Shown here in pieces: positions 20,105 through 28,977 of a stretch of 64,000 nucleotides of DNA. The stretch's first letter is position 1. Every line of letters starts with the position of its first letter. Below the pieces are notes generated by a model, which saw nothing but the letters and a program-made list of their open reading frames with translations, had not been told where the DNA came from and made no database searches. The stretch spans positions 124,001-188,000 of the forward strand of contig QVIN01000001.1 in NCBI GenBank assembly GCA_003416985.1, written 5' to 3'. The position numbers were made by a program, and so were the translations under genes. The stretch is from Duganella sp. BJB480. Lineage in GTDB: Bacteria > Pseudomonadota > Gammaproteobacteria > Burkholderiales > Burkholderiaceae_D.

Positions 20105-21492
20105 CGCGGCTGGAAACCGTCCGCGCTGATTTGCAGCTCGGTCACGTCGCCGTAGGTCTTGGCGATGTCGCGGATGGCGTCGGCTTTCCCCACCAGCACC
20201 GTTTGCAGCTTGGTGCGCGGGAAGTGCTTGTCCACCAGCGCCTTGGCGCGCTCCGGCGTCAGGCTGTCGACATCCTTCATGAAGTTGTCGATCTGCTCGC
20301 GGCCGACCTTGGACGCGTACATATCGCCCAACAAGCCGGCCAGCTGCTCGCCGGTTTCATAGCGCGGCGGGAACTGGCCCTTGACGTAAGCCTTGGCCGA
20401 TTCCAGCGTCGCCTGGTCGATGCCCTTGTCCCACAGACGCTGATAGGTCTTGTGCGCCAGCGCCAGTGCCGCCTCGGTTTTGGGCAGCGCGGTGAAGCTG
20501 GAGATGGCGAAGGTGCCGGTCTGCGCCAGCGTGGCGAACTCGCTGCGGGCGCCGTAGGTCAGGCCGGAGTTCACGCGCAGCTCGTCGTTTAGCCAGGAGG
20601 TGAAGCGGCCGCCGACGATGGTGTTGAGCACCTGCATGGGCACATAATCCGGATCGTTGCGGGCGATGCCGACGCCGCCGATCAGGAAGGTGGTCTCGAT
20701 CGCATCGGGCTTGTTGACCAGCCACACGCGCGCCTTGTCGGCCTGCACCTTGCCGTTGTCCTGCTGCGGCAGCGCCGGGCCGCTGGCCTTCCACGCGCCG
20801 AACAGCGACTCGATCTGCTTGCGCATCTCGGCCGTCTGGAAATCGCCCACCACGATGATGGCCGCGTTGTCCGGACGATAGTAGTGCTGATAATAGCCCT
20901 GCACGTCGCTCTGCTTGAGCGCGCCGACGCTGCTGACCGTGCCGCCGGGCGGATTCGCATACGGCGCCTCGCCGAACAGCATGGCGCGGTAGTAGTTGTT
21001 GACCACGTTGCGCGGCGCCTCCTTGGCCTGCTTCAGGCCGTTGACCTTGCGGTCGCGCAGCTTGGCCAGCTCGGCCTCGTCGAAGCTCGGCTGCTGGACG
21101 ATCTCGGCAAACAGCGGCAGCAGCGTGGCGCTGTCGGCGCGGGCGAAGTTGGCCTGCACCGTGCTCGCCTCGGTGCCGGCGCCGCCGGCCAGGCGGGCGC
21201 CGCGGAAGTCGAAGGCCTGGTCGATGGCGGTCTTGTTGTGGGCCTTGCTGCCCAGCAGCAGGGCGTCGCCGGTCAGGTTGGACAGGCCCGGCTGTTTTTC
21301 ATCGTTGATGGCGCCGGCCTTGACCACGGCGCGCACCGAGATCAGCGGCACCTCGTGGCGCTCCATCAGGTACACGGTCAGGCCGTTGGGCAGGGTGACG
21401 GTGTCGAATGCCGGTAGGCGGAAATCGGCGGCGCCGGCCAGTGGCGCGGCCGCCAGCACGGCGGCGGCCATTACGGTTGCTTTGATGCTCAT
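20101..21492 (-). CDS. M16-family peptidase-like subunit lacking the catalytic zinc motif
   Basis: The exported protein (463 residues; signal peptide [21 protein letters not shown]) has the M16/pitrilysin fold: [21 protein letters not shown], then the helix where HxxEH is expected, and a second domain with [19 protein letters not shown]. In place of HxxEH the sequence reads [13 protein letters not shown], so zinc is not bound. Such subunits pair with an active partner, as in mitochondrial processing peptidase and bacterial YmxG-type pairs. The active partner is the gene just upstream, 4 bases away, so the two form an operon and probably a heterodimer. Confidence 0.92.
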   Translation of the reverse strand: MSIKATVMAAAVLAAAPLAGAADFRLPAFDTVTLPNGLTVYLMERHEVPLISVRAVVKAGAINDEKQPGLSNLTGDALLLGSKAHNKTAIDQAFDFRGARLAGGAGTEASTVQANFARADSATLLPLFAEIVQQPSFDEAELAKLRDRKVNGLKQAKEAPRNVVNNYYRAMLFGEAPYANPPGGTVSSVGALKQSDVQGYYQHYYRPDNAAIIVVGDFQTAEMRKQIESLFGAWKASGPALPQQDNGKVQADKARVWLVNKPDAIETTFLIGGVGIARNDPDYVPMQVLNTIVGGRFTSWLNDELRVNSGLTYGARSEFATLAQTGTFAISSFTALPKTEAALALAHKTYQRLWDKGIDQATLESAKAYVKGQFPPRYETGEQLAGLLGDMYASKVGREQIDNFMKDVDSLTPERAKALVDKHFPRTKLQTVLVGKADAIRDIAKTYGDVTELQISADGFQPR

Positions 21493-21496
21493 CGGA

Positions 21497-22810
21497 TCAA
21501 TCCTCCTTCGCAGCCAGCACGCCGACGGTGCGCTGCGATTTCTTCAGGTATTTGGCGGCGACGGCCTGGATATCGGCCGGCGTCAGTTTTTCGTAGGCGG
21601 CCGGGGCGTCGAACATCTTCTTGTAGTCGCCGAAGAACACTTCGTAGTTGCCCAGCTGCTGGGCGCGGCCGTTGATGGTTTCCTGCTCGCGGTACAGGTT
21701 CAGCAGCTTCTGGTTCTTCACCTTTTGCAGCTCGTCGGCGGTCACGCCGTTCTTGACCAGGTTGTCGACCTCGGCCAGCAGCGCCTGTTCCAGCTGGGCC
21801 GGCGGAGTCTTGGCGGTGGCCACGGCCGACAGGTACAACAGGCCCGGATCGAAGCCGTCCATGCTGCTGGCGCTGACCTGCGTGGCCAGCTGCTGCTCGA
21901 CCAGCGCCTTGTACAGGCGCGAGGTCTTGCCTTCGCCCAGTATGCTCTGCAGTACTTCCAGCGCGTAGAAGTCCGGGCTGTTGGCGGCCGGGACCTTGTA
22001 GGCGATCGCCAGGTTGGCCGAGGTGGCCGATTCCTTGGCGACGAACACGCGGCGTTCGCCTTTCTGTTCAGGCTCCACGGTGCGTACGGCCGGCGGCAGC
22101 GCGCGCTTCGGAATGCCGCCGAAGTATTTGGTGGCCAGCTTCTTGACCTCGTCGGCCTTGACGTCGCCGACGATCACCGACACCGCGTTGTTGGGCGCGT
22201 AGTAGGTGTTGAAGTAGCGCTGCAGGTCGTCCTGGGTCCAGGCCTTGATGTCGGACTCGTGGCCGATCACCGGCCACGAATACGGATGGGCCTGGAAAGC
22301 GACGCCGTTGACTTCCTCGTGCAGCGCGCGGATGTTGGAGTTCTCCAGCCCGGTGCTGCGCTCGGACAGCACCACGCCGCGCTCGCTGGCGACCATTTTC
22401 GGATCGATCGTCAGGTGGGCGATGCGGTCGCTCTCCAGCGTGAAGATGGTTTCCAGCGACGCCGCCGGGAACCAGTCCTGGTACACGGTCAGGTCGTTGC
22501 TGGTGTAGGCGTTGTTGGAGCCGCCCTTGGCCTCCATGGTGCGGTCGAACATTTTCGGGCCGAAGTGCCTGGAGCCGTTGAACATCATGTGTTCGAAGAA
22601 GTGCGACAGGCCGGTGATGCCGGGCGCCTCGTTGCGCGAGCCGACCTTCCAGAACGTGTACATATTGGCGTTGGGGATGGTGTGCGATTCGAGCACGATG
22701 AACTTCATGCCGTTGGCCAGCGTGAAGGTGTGGACCTCGTCCGCCGTCACGGCGTGGGCGGTGGCGGCCATGCCGAGCATGAGACTGGCGGCCAGGACTT
22801 TCCATTTCAT
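21497..22810 (-). CDS. M16-family zinc metallopeptidase (catalytic subunit), periplasmic
   Basis: The product has 437 residues with a signal peptide (MKWKVLAASLMLGMAATAHA). The zinc motif HFFEH is intact (His70, Glu73, His74: GLSHFFEHMMFNGS). The distal Glu of this family is expected about 75 residues later in the TLESDRIAHL region. The substrate-binding second domain contains YFNTYYAPNNAVSVIVGDV. The start at 22810 is supported by AAGGAG just upstream and by the signal peptide. It is expected to degrade peptides or process periplasmic proteins together with the non-catalytic subunit encoded downstream. Confidence 0.94.
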   Translation of the reverse strand: MKWKVLAASLMLGMAATAHAVTADEVHTFTLANGMKFIVLESHTIPNANMYTFWKVGSRNEAPGITGLSHFFEHMMFNGSRHFGPKMFDRTMEAKGGSNNAYTSNDLTVYQDWFPAASLETIFTLESDRIAHLTIDPKMVASERGVVLSERSTGLENSNIRALHEEVNGVAFQAHPYSWPVIGHESDIKAWTQDDLQRYFNTYYAPNNAVSVIVGDVKADEVKKLATKYFGGIPKRALPPAVRTVEPEQKGERRVFVAKESATSANLAIAYKVPAANSPDFYALEVLQSILGEGKTSRLYKALVEQQLATQVSASSMDGFDPGLLYLSAVATAKTPPAQLEQALLAEVDNLVKNGVTADELQKVKNQKLLNLYREQETINGRAQQLGNYEVFFGDYKKMFDAPAAYEKLTPADIQAVAAKYLKKSQRTVGVLAAKED

Positions 22811-22914
22811 GGTTGCTCCTTTTTTCGTGAAGCGCAAAGCATACGATAAACCTAGTGGTTTTTGATAACTATTTGCGAATGACAAGCTTAGCGGATAGCA
22901 TGGAGAAAACAACC

Positions 22915-23406
22915 ATGGAGTATGCAATGCAAAAACCGATGAGCTGGACCGCCCACGAACTGAGCATGACCGTCCTGATGACGCCGGACATGGCCAATTT
23001 CTCCGGCAACGTCCACGGCGGCACCATCCTTAAATATCTCGACAGCGTGGCCTACGCCTGCGCCAGCCGCTACTCGGGCAGCTACGTGGTGACGCTGTCG
23101 GTGGACCAGGTGATGTTCCTTCAGCCCATCCACGTGGGCGAGCTGGTGACCTTCCTGGCGTCGATCAACTACACCGGCCGCACGTCGATGGAGGTGGGCA
23201 TCCGCGTGGTGACGGAAAACATTCAGCAACGTCTGGTGCGCCACGCGAATAGCTGCTACTTTACGATGGTGGCGGTGGACGAACACCGCAAGCCGGTCGA
23301 GGTGCCGACGCTGGTGCCGGAAACCGAAGAGCAGAAACAGCGCTGGGACCAGGCCCTGCTGCGCAAGCAGGCCCGCCAGATGGTGCACGGAGCGCGCAAG
23401 GCCTGA
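22915..23406 (+). CDS. Acyl-CoA thioesterase, hotdog fold (YciA/BACH-like)
   Basis: This is a 163-residue cytoplasmic hotdog-fold enzyme that would hydrolyse acyl-CoA to free acid and CoA. The signature segment is NFSGNVHGGTILKYLDSVAYACA, with Asn and Asp in the usual catalytic helix positions. LSVDQVMFLQPIHVGELVTF forms the conserved strands, and the C-terminus is a charged helix. The start is either 22915 or 22927, and both have a GGAG upstream. It leads a three-gene run (thioesterase, KTSC, SET) with gaps of 9 and 8 bases. The chain-length preference cannot be predicted. Confidence 0.9.
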   Translation: MEYAMQKPMSWTAHELSMTVLMTPDMANFSGNVHGGTILKYLDSVAYACASRYSGSYVVTLSVDQVMFLQPIHVGELVTFLASINYTGRTSMEVGIRVVTENIQQRLVRHANSCYFTMVAVDEHRKPVEVPTLVPETEEQKQRWDQALLRKQARQMVHGARKA

Positions 23407-23415
23407 GGAGGCTGT

Positions 23416-23694
23416 ATGGAAATGAAACGCATCAACGCCGGCAAGCTGCGCGCCATCGGGTACGATGCGCGCGAGCGCATGCTGCGGGTGGAGTTCGACG
23501 ACGGCAGCGCCATCGACTATTCGGGCGTGGGCAACGAGGTGTGGCGCAAGCTGTCGACCTCGGCCGCCGCCTGGAGCTACTACCGCGACAATATCGAAGA
23601 CGAATTCGCCGGCCGGCGCGACGTGGTGCGCAAGCCCACCAGCCGCGCCGAGCTGGAAGACCTGTTCAAGCCGCCCGGCGGCGATGCCAACTGA
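23416..23694 (+). CDS. KTSC domain protein
   Basis: The 92-residue protein is essentially one KTSC domain: LRAIGYDARERMLRVEFDDG, then the phrase KLSTSAAAWSYYRDNI after which such domains are named, and a short charged tail. KTSC domains occur alone or fused to RNA-related enzymes; their function is uncertain. GAGGAGG lies 7 bases before the ATG. It is probably co-transcribed with the thioesterase upstream and the SET protein downstream. Confidence 0.88.
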   Translation: MEMKRINAGKLRAIGYDARERMLRVEFDDGSAIDYSGVGNEVWRKLSTSAAAWSYYRDNIEDEFAGRRDVVRKPTSRAELEDLFKPPGGDAN

Positions 23695-23702
23695 GCCGAC
23701 CT

Positions 23703-24209
23703 ATGTTGACTGAAAATGTAATGGAAAGTCCGGCGGTGCTGTCCGACCAGCCGGCGTACGTTGTCAAGACCTCGCCTGTGCACGGCCGGGGCGTGTTCGC
23801 CAACCGCGACATCGCGGTCAGCGAATGCGTGATCGAATACACGGGCCGCGAGATCACCTGGCCCGAGGCGCTGGAGCGCGCGGCCGCGCAGGACATGCCG
23901 CACAACCACACCTTCTTCTTCAGCCTGGCCAACGGCAACGTCGTCGACGGCGGCGACCAGGGCAACGAGGCGCGTTTCATCAATCACTCGTGCGAGCCGA
24001 ATTGCCAGGCCATCGAGGACGAGGGGCGGATCTACATCTACGCGCTGCACGACATCAAAAGTGGCGAGGAGCTGAGCTACTCCTATCCGCTGATCTACGA
24101 AGGCCGCCACACGCCGGCGATCAAGCGCTCGTTCGCCTGCCGCTGCGGCGCGCCGGGCTGCACCGGCACCATGCTGGCGCCCAAGCAGCGGCGCCGCAAG
24201 CCGGTCTGA
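23703..24209 (+). CDS. SET-domain protein lysine methyltransferase
   Basis: The 168-residue protein is a compact SET domain with a post-SET motif. It shows VHGRGVFANRDI (SAM-binding start), RFINHSCEPNCQA (the NHSC pseudoknot motif), GEELSYSYPLIY (catalytic Tyr region) and a cysteine cluster, CRCGAPGC, for zinc. SET enzymes transfer methyl groups from SAM to lysine. Bacterial free-standing SETs have few known substrates, and some modify ribosomal or nucleoid proteins. ATG 23703 is used; 23721 is an alternative and neither has a strong ribosome binding site, so translation may be coupled to the KTSC gene. Confidence 0.9.
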   Translation: MLTENVMESPAVLSDQPAYVVKTSPVHGRGVFANRDIAVSECVIEYTGREITWPEALERAAAQDMPHNHTFFFSLANGNVVDGGDQGNEARFINHSCEPNCQAIEDEGRIYIYALHDIKSGEELSYSYPLIYEGRHTPAIKRSFACRCGAPGCTGTMLAPKQRRRKPV

Positions 24210-24320
24210 CGCGGGCGTTAAAGCAGACGTTGCTTGCTGAGTGTCAAATAGAACATCCACGCTGGTGACAAGATCGCTAACTTGTGCGGCACCTCGTGTG
24301 GATTAGTCGTGAGACCTCAA

Positions 24321-24788
24321 ATGAAGAGCCTTATTTATTTCTTCTTGATCCTATTCGCGACCAATATATCGGCGCACGACATTGTTTTGAAACGTGTTTA
24401 TGCAGACAAAGCTGGAAATATTCACGTGATCACTCCGGATGGGACGGATAGGCAGCTAACCCACGGCGGGCGAACCACCCGGGCAGAATTGTCGAAAGAT
24501 GGGCGAACTGCGGCATGGCTGGTAGAGAATGCCTGGACTGCGGAAGGCGATTTAGGGCCAGGGGCTAGCCATCTCACTGTCTATCGCGACGGTCACCTCC
24601 GATATATCGAATGCCAGCCATTCATACGTGACTATTGGTTTTGGGAAGGTGGGAAAAAGGTTGGAATAGATTGTGGAGGAAGGCACTTTGCCGGGACATT
24701 AATCCTGTACGACGTTCGCACAGGGAAGAAGATTGAGTCTGTCTTCCAGCAGAATAGAGAGCTTCCCGCGTGGGCTACTCCCTATTAG
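24321..24788 (+). CDS. Exported TolB/WD-like single-repeat protein, AT-rich gene
   Basis: The product has 155 residues with a signal peptide (MKSLIYFFLILFATNISA). The mature part resembles one or two blades of a TolB-type propeller: HVITPDGTDRQLTHGG and AELSKDGRTAAWLV. Two Cys (YIECQPF and GIDCGG) could form a disulphide. Base composition is clearly lower in GC than all flanking genes and codon choice is less biased, which suggests recent transfer. No partner gene is adjacent and the function is unknown. Confidence 0.7.
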   Translation: MKSLIYFFLILFATNISAHDIVLKRVYADKAGNIHVITPDGTDRQLTHGGRTTRAELSKDGRTAAWLVENAWTAEGDLGPGASHLTVYRDGHLRYIECQPFIRDYWFWEGGKKVGIDCGGRHFAGTLILYDVRTGKKIESVFQQNRELPAWATPY

Positions 24789-24831
24789 CAATCAGAATTC
24801 CGATGTGTATGTCACATCGTGGGGTGAATCT

Positions 24832-27672
24832 TCATTGCGTCGGCGACAAATTCCTGCCCTCGGCCAGCATCCGCTCAAACGCCGCCGCCGGCACCGGCTG
24901 GCTGAAGTAATAGCCCTGGATTTCATCGCAGCCGTGCAGCCGCAGGTAGTCCAGCTGCGCGGCCGTCTCCACCCCTTCGGCGATCACGCGCAGCTTGAGG
25001 TTGTGCGCCAGCGCGATGATGGACACCACGATGGCCGCCTCGTCGCCATCGCCGATGTCGCTGACGAAGGAGCGGTCTATCTTCAGCACGTCGATCGGGA
25101 ACCTGCGCAGGTAGGAAAAGCTCGAATACCCGGTGCCGAAATCGTCGATCGACAACGCCAGTCCCAGCCCCTTCAACTTGTGCAGCAGCTCCACCGCCAG
25201 CGCCACGTCGTGCATGAACAGCCCCTCGGTCAGCTCGATGTCCAGGCAGGACGGCGGCAGGCCGGTCCGCTCCAGCACCTCCGCGATCGAGGCCAGCAGG
25301 TTGGGCTCGCCGAACTGGCGCGGCGACAAATTGACCGCGATCCGCAGCGCCCCGAACCCCGCGTCCTGCCACGCCTTGGCCTGCGTACACGCGGTCCGCA
25401 GCACCCACGCGCCGATCGGCACGATCAGCCCGGTCTCCTCGGCCAGCCCGATGAAGCGGTCGGGCGCCACCATGCCCAGCTCGGGATGCCGCCAGCGTAT
25501 CAGCGCCTCCATGCCGACGATGCGGCCGCTGCCCAGGTCCACCTGCGGCTGGTAGTGCAGCACGAACTCGTCGCGCTCCAGCGCGCTGCGCAGCGCCGTC
25601 TCGATGCGTACCCGCTCCAGCGCCTCCTCGTTCATGGCCGGCTGGTAGAACTGCGTGTTGTTGCGGCCCAGCTTCTTGGCGCGGTACATGGCGATGTCCG
25701 CGTGCTCGATCAGGCGCTGCGCCGGCGTGCCATCCGAATCGTACACCGCCACGCCGATCGAGCAGGTGACGAAGAATTCCTTCCCCTCCAGCAGCACCGG
25801 CTGCGCCACCGCCCGCATGATGCGCTGCGTGACGTCCACCGACAGCGCCTCGTCCGGGTATTCGGTCAAGATGGCGACGAACTCGTCGCCCGACAGCCGC
25901 GCCACGGTGTCGCTTTCGCGCACGCTGTCCCGCAGGCGCAGGGCCACGGTCTTGAGCAGCTGGTCGCCGGCCTTGTGCCCCAGGCTGTCGTTGACGAACT
26001 TGAAGCGGTCCAGGTCGATCAGCATGACCCACAGCGGGTTGCCGCTGCGGTTGGCGAAGGCGGCCGCCTGCGTCAGCCGGTCCTGCAGCAGCACGCGGTT
26101 GGGCAGGCCGGTCAGCACGTCGTGGTGGGCGATGTGGTGGATGCGCTGCTCGGACTGCTTGCGCTCGGTGATTTCGGTGCCGGTGCCGCGATAGCCCTTG
26201 AACACGCCGTCCGGGTCGAACAAGGGTTCGCCGCTGATGCTGAACCAGTGCAGCTGGCCGTCGGTGCCGGCCAGCGCGTATTCGAAATTGAGGAAGGGCA
26301 GGTGGGCCTGCAGCAGCGCGATATGGTCCTGGCCCCAGCGCGCCTGCCGCATCTCGGGATGGTGTTCCCAGCGCGTCTTGCCCATGAAGTGGTCCGGGTC
26401 CTGCTTGCCCTTGTCGAAGAAGCCGCCGGTGATGCTGGTGAAGCGGAACTGCTCGTCCTGCTCCCAGTACCAGTCGGACGACAGCGCCAGCAGGCGGCGG
26501 AAGCGCAGCTCGCTTTCCTGCAGCGCCTGCTCGGTGCGCGTGCGGGCGGCGACGTCTTCGTTCAGGCGCTCGTTGCTCAGCTGGAGCGCGCGGGTGCGCT
26601 CGTCCACCAGCCGCTGCACCCGCGCCGAGCGCCGCGCCAGCGAGTTGACGAAGGCCGCCGTCAGCAGCGAGAACAGCAGGCCGCCCAGCAGCGTGGACAG
26701 CGAACCCAGGTGACTGGCCAGGAAAGGACGCGGCAGCGGCGTCACCTGCACGTGCCAGGCCTTGCCGGCCGCGCTGAAGGTGCGGGTGTAGACGTCGTGG
26801 TAGTCGAACGCCAGCCAGCGCTGCAGCGGCTTGGCCGCCACCGTCTGTCCGACCGGTTGGCCCAGGCTGTAGATCAAGTTGTCCGGCCGGACATCGTCGC
26901 CCACGTACACCCGCACCACCAGCGAGCTGTCGTCCAGCAGGCCGGCGGCGTGCAATATCTTGTGGATCAAGTCGGTGGAGCGGATGACGGCGCCGGTGTT
27001 GCCTATCCACGCCGCGCGCCGCTGTTCGGCGGTGGCGGTCTGCGCGCCCGGCCGGTAGACCGGCATCAGCAGCACGAAGCCTTTCTGGTTGCCCCGTTCC
27101 TGCACCAGCCTCAGCAGTGGCGTGGCCAGCGTGGTGCCGGTCGCCACCGCCTGGTTGATGGTGTTGGACATCGGCCCCAGCGACATCACGTCCAGTCCGA
27201 ACGCCGCCTCGTTGCCCCGCATCGGTTCCAGATAATCGACGATGGCGTGCAGCGGGCGCGACGACAGCGGCACGCGGCCGCCGTCGAACATGGTGTAGCC
27301 GGGATAGCGTTCCCGCAGCGCGGCCTCGTGGCGGCGCGCCTCGTCGTCGGTCAGCACGCGGTGGAAATTGAAAGCTTGCACAAAAGGATAGCGCGCCAGC
27401 AGCGGCCGGGTGAAGTCGCCGAACTGCTCGCGGCTGACCGGACCCACCGACTTGAACAGATCGTTGAGGATGGTGACCAGCTCCAGCGTGTCGTCCAGGC
27501 CGCTGCGGATGGCGACCGCGCGCGCCTGGGCGCGCTGCTGGAAAGCGAGCTCCATCTTGCCGTATTCCAGCGCGCTGACGGCCACGAACAGCATGCCCGT
27601 CACGGCCAGTCCGGTCACCAGCGTCAGCATGGCGGCCAGCGAGATCGGCGGCGACTTGGAAAACAGCGGCAT
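24832..27672 (-). CDS. CHASE-PAS-GGDEF-EAL cyclic-di-GMP enzyme
   Basis: The 946-residue membrane protein starts with a helix (residues about 12-32) and a periplasmic CHASE domain (YPFVQAFNFHRVLTDDE). A second helix near 325 leads to a coiled linker, a PAS domain with PAC (GTGTEITERKQ), GGDEF and EAL. The GGDEF loop is SGDEF (594-598). The EAL domain looks catalytically complete: EAL at 722-724, then DDFGTGYSSFSYLRRFP, KIDRSFV and AEGVET. It therefore probably degrades cyclic di-GMP. The GGDEF half could be catalytic or only GTP-sensing. Confidence 0.93.
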   Translation of the reverse strand: MPLFSKSPPISLAAMLTLVTGLAVTGMLFVAVSALEYGKMELAFQQRAQARAVAIRSGLDDTLELVTILNDLFKSVGPVSREQFGDFTRPLLARYPFVQAFNFHRVLTDDEARRHEAALRERYPGYTMFDGGRVPLSSRPLHAIVDYLEPMRGNEAAFGLDVMSLGPMSNTINQAVATGTTLATPLLRLVQERGNQKGFVLLMPVYRPGAQTATAEQRRAAWIGNTGAVIRSTDLIHKILHAAGLLDDSSLVVRVYVGDDVRPDNLIYSLGQPVGQTVAAKPLQRWLAFDYHDVYTRTFSAAGKAWHVQVTPLPRPFLASHLGSLSTLLGGLLFSLLTAAFVNSLARRSARVQRLVDERTRALQLSNERLNEDVAARTRTEQALQESELRFRRLLALSSDWYWEQDEQFRFTSITGGFFDKGKQDPDHFMGKTRWEHHPEMRQARWGQDHIALLQAHLPFLNFEYALAGTDGQLHWFSISGEPLFDPDGVFKGYRGTGTEITERKQSEQRIHHIAHHDVLTGLPNRVLLQDRLTQAAAFANRSGNPLWVMLIDLDRFKFVNDSLGHKAGDQLLKTVALRLRDSVRESDTVARLSGDEFVAILTEYPDEALSVDVTQRIMRAVAQPVLLEGKEFFVTCSIGVAVYDSDGTPAQRLIEHADIAMYRAKKLGRNNTQFYQPAMNEEALERVRIETALRSALERDEFVLHYQPQVDLGSGRIVGMEALIRWRHPELGMVAPDRFIGLAEETGLIVPIGAWVLRTACTQAKAWQDAGFGALRIAVNLSPRQFGEPNLLASIAEVLERTGLPPSCLDIELTEGLFMHDVALAVELLHKLKGLGLALSIDDFGTGYSSFSYLRRFPIDVLKIDRSFVSDIGDGDEAAIVVSIIALAHNLKLRVIAEGVETAAQLDYLRLHGCDEIQGYYFSQPVPAAAFERMLAEGRNLSPTQ

Positions 27673-27788
27673 GCGGCGCTTTCGGGGTGGAGACGGCGGG
27701 GCTGGCGGATGAGCCTAGTGTGGCATAACTCATGCCCCCGGGACAGTCATTGGCCCCTGGATTGTCTTATACAAGCCACGTTTTCAGC

Positions 27789-28604
27789 CTAGCCCGCCCC
27801 GGAGCGCCCATGGTTCCAGCGCAGCCGCAGCACGATCCAGTGCGCCAGCAGGCGGTTGAGCAGGGCGAAGCCCAGGCCGTGGCTGCGCGCCACTTTCCGC
27901 TGCATGGCCAGCGCCGGCGACGGCTTGCCGCCCTTGACCGCGAACAGGATGCGGTTGTTGCCGGCGATGCCACGGAACCAGCAGATGCGGCCCTGGAAGG
28001 TCTCGCGCAGGCGCCGCAGCATGGGGCCGTACTGCGGATCGTAGCTGAAGATGTTGGCCACCATCACGCCGCCGGGCCGCAGTGCGCGCCGGCAGTCGGC
28101 GTAGAAGCTGGCGCTGCCCAGCGCCGGCGGCAGGCCGTCGGCGTCGAAGCCGTCCACCAGCAGCACGTCGGCGGCGCCGCTGAGCGTGGGCATGTAGGCG
28201 GCCGCGTCGGCCTGAATGATGCGGAAGCGGGCGTTGTCGCGCGGGATGGCGAACTGCTCGCGCAGCGCGATCACGTCGGCGCGCAGCTCCAGCACGGTGA
28301 TGCGGCTGTGCGGCAGGTAGCGGTAACAGAACTTGGCCAGCGAACCGCCGCCCAGCCCGACCATGACGATGTGCTCGGGTTTGGGATGGAACAGCACGAA
28401 GCACATCATGGCGCGCGCATAGCTGAGCACCAGGTCGTCGGGCCGCGACAGCCGCATCTCGCTCTGGATCATGCCGGGCTGGAATTCCAGCGAACGTTTG
28501 TCGCCGCGCGTGTGCACTTGCGGCCGGTGGGAGGACTGGGTCAAGGGGCGTATTGTGGATTTACGGGGGCGTTTTATAGTAGCATGCCGGCCAGTAAGCC
28601 ACAT
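27789..28604 (-). CDS. Spermidine-synthase-like methyltransferase-fold protein
   Basis: The protein has 271 residues with the Rossmann-like fold of polyamine aminopropyltransferases: HIVMVGLGGGSLAKFCYRYL (ligand loop), ITVLELRADVIALREQF, RIIQADAAAYM and DVLLVDGFDADGLP. Classical spermidine synthases have an Asp at the last site that activates the amine; DGFDADG is close to it. Many members of this group are not true polyamine enzymes, so specificity is open. The Arg-rich leader after ATG 28604 is unusual, and a TTG at 28544 is an alternative start. It is divergent from the 91-aa gene at 28689. Confidence 0.82.
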   Translation of the reverse strand: MWLTGRHATIKRPRKSTIRPLTQSSHRPQVHTRGDKRSLEFQPGMIQSEMRLSRPDDLVLSYARAMMCFVLFHPKPEHIVMVGLGGGSLAKFCYRYLPHSRITVLELRADVIALREQFAIPRDNARFRIIQADAAAYMPTLSGAADVLLVDGFDADGLPPALGSASFYADCRRALRPGGVMVANIFSYDPQYGPMLRRLRETFQGRICWFRGIAGNNRILFAVKGGKPSPALAMQRKVARSHGLGFALLNRLLAHWIVLRLRWNHGRSGAG

Positions 28605-28688
28605 TGCATTTACAGAAGCAACAATTGTAGGTACATTGGCGATAGCACAGGCCAGCCCCTTCCGGCGGCCCCCATGGAGAACGAGACG

Positions 28689-28964
28689 ATGTTTTTAGAC
28701 CACCCTACGCTGACCGCCACCAACAGTTTCACCGAGCCAGACCGCCTGGAGCGCCTGACCCGCGTCTACGGCTACGTGGTGGCGCTGGCCGACATGGCCG
28801 GCAAGCAGGCCTTCATCGAGAAGGTCAGCCAGCTGCACGACCACAAGGGCACGCTGATCGTGTTCTGGCACGACGCCCCGACCGAGGACGAAAAAGCGTA
28901 CTTCGCCCAAGCCTGGGCCAGCAAGATGGGCGACGGCAGCACCAACGTCGAGCACGAGGTCTGA
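28689..28964 (+). CDS. Small acidic hypothetical protein (91 aa)
   Basis: The cytoplasmic product reads RLERLTRVYGYVVALADMAG, then KVSQLHDHKGTLIVFWHDAP and an ending GDGSTNVEHEV. It has no signal or membrane helix and looks like a small alpha/beta fold. I recognise no family. GGAG lies 9 bases before ATG 28689; ATG 28674 is an alternative. It ends 13 bases before the GGDEF membrane protein, so the two are probably co-transcribed. Confidence 0.7.
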   Translation: MFLDHPTLTATNSFTEPDRLERLTRVYGYVVALADMAGKQAFIEKVSQLHDHKGTLIVFWHDAPTEDEKAYFAQAWASKMGDGSTNVEHEV

Positions 28965-28977
28965 CCCGCCGCAGGTC

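Noticed and set aside
17137..20592. Very long shifted plus-strand frame in the same region
   Set aside because: The product is Gly/Arg/Ala-rich without domains and runs through the end of the kinase into the antisense of the M16 gene.
24733..27792. Long plus-strand frame opposite the GGDEF-EAL gene
   Set aside because: It is low-complexity antisense. The minus strand encodes complete CHASE, PAS, GGDEF and EAL domains.
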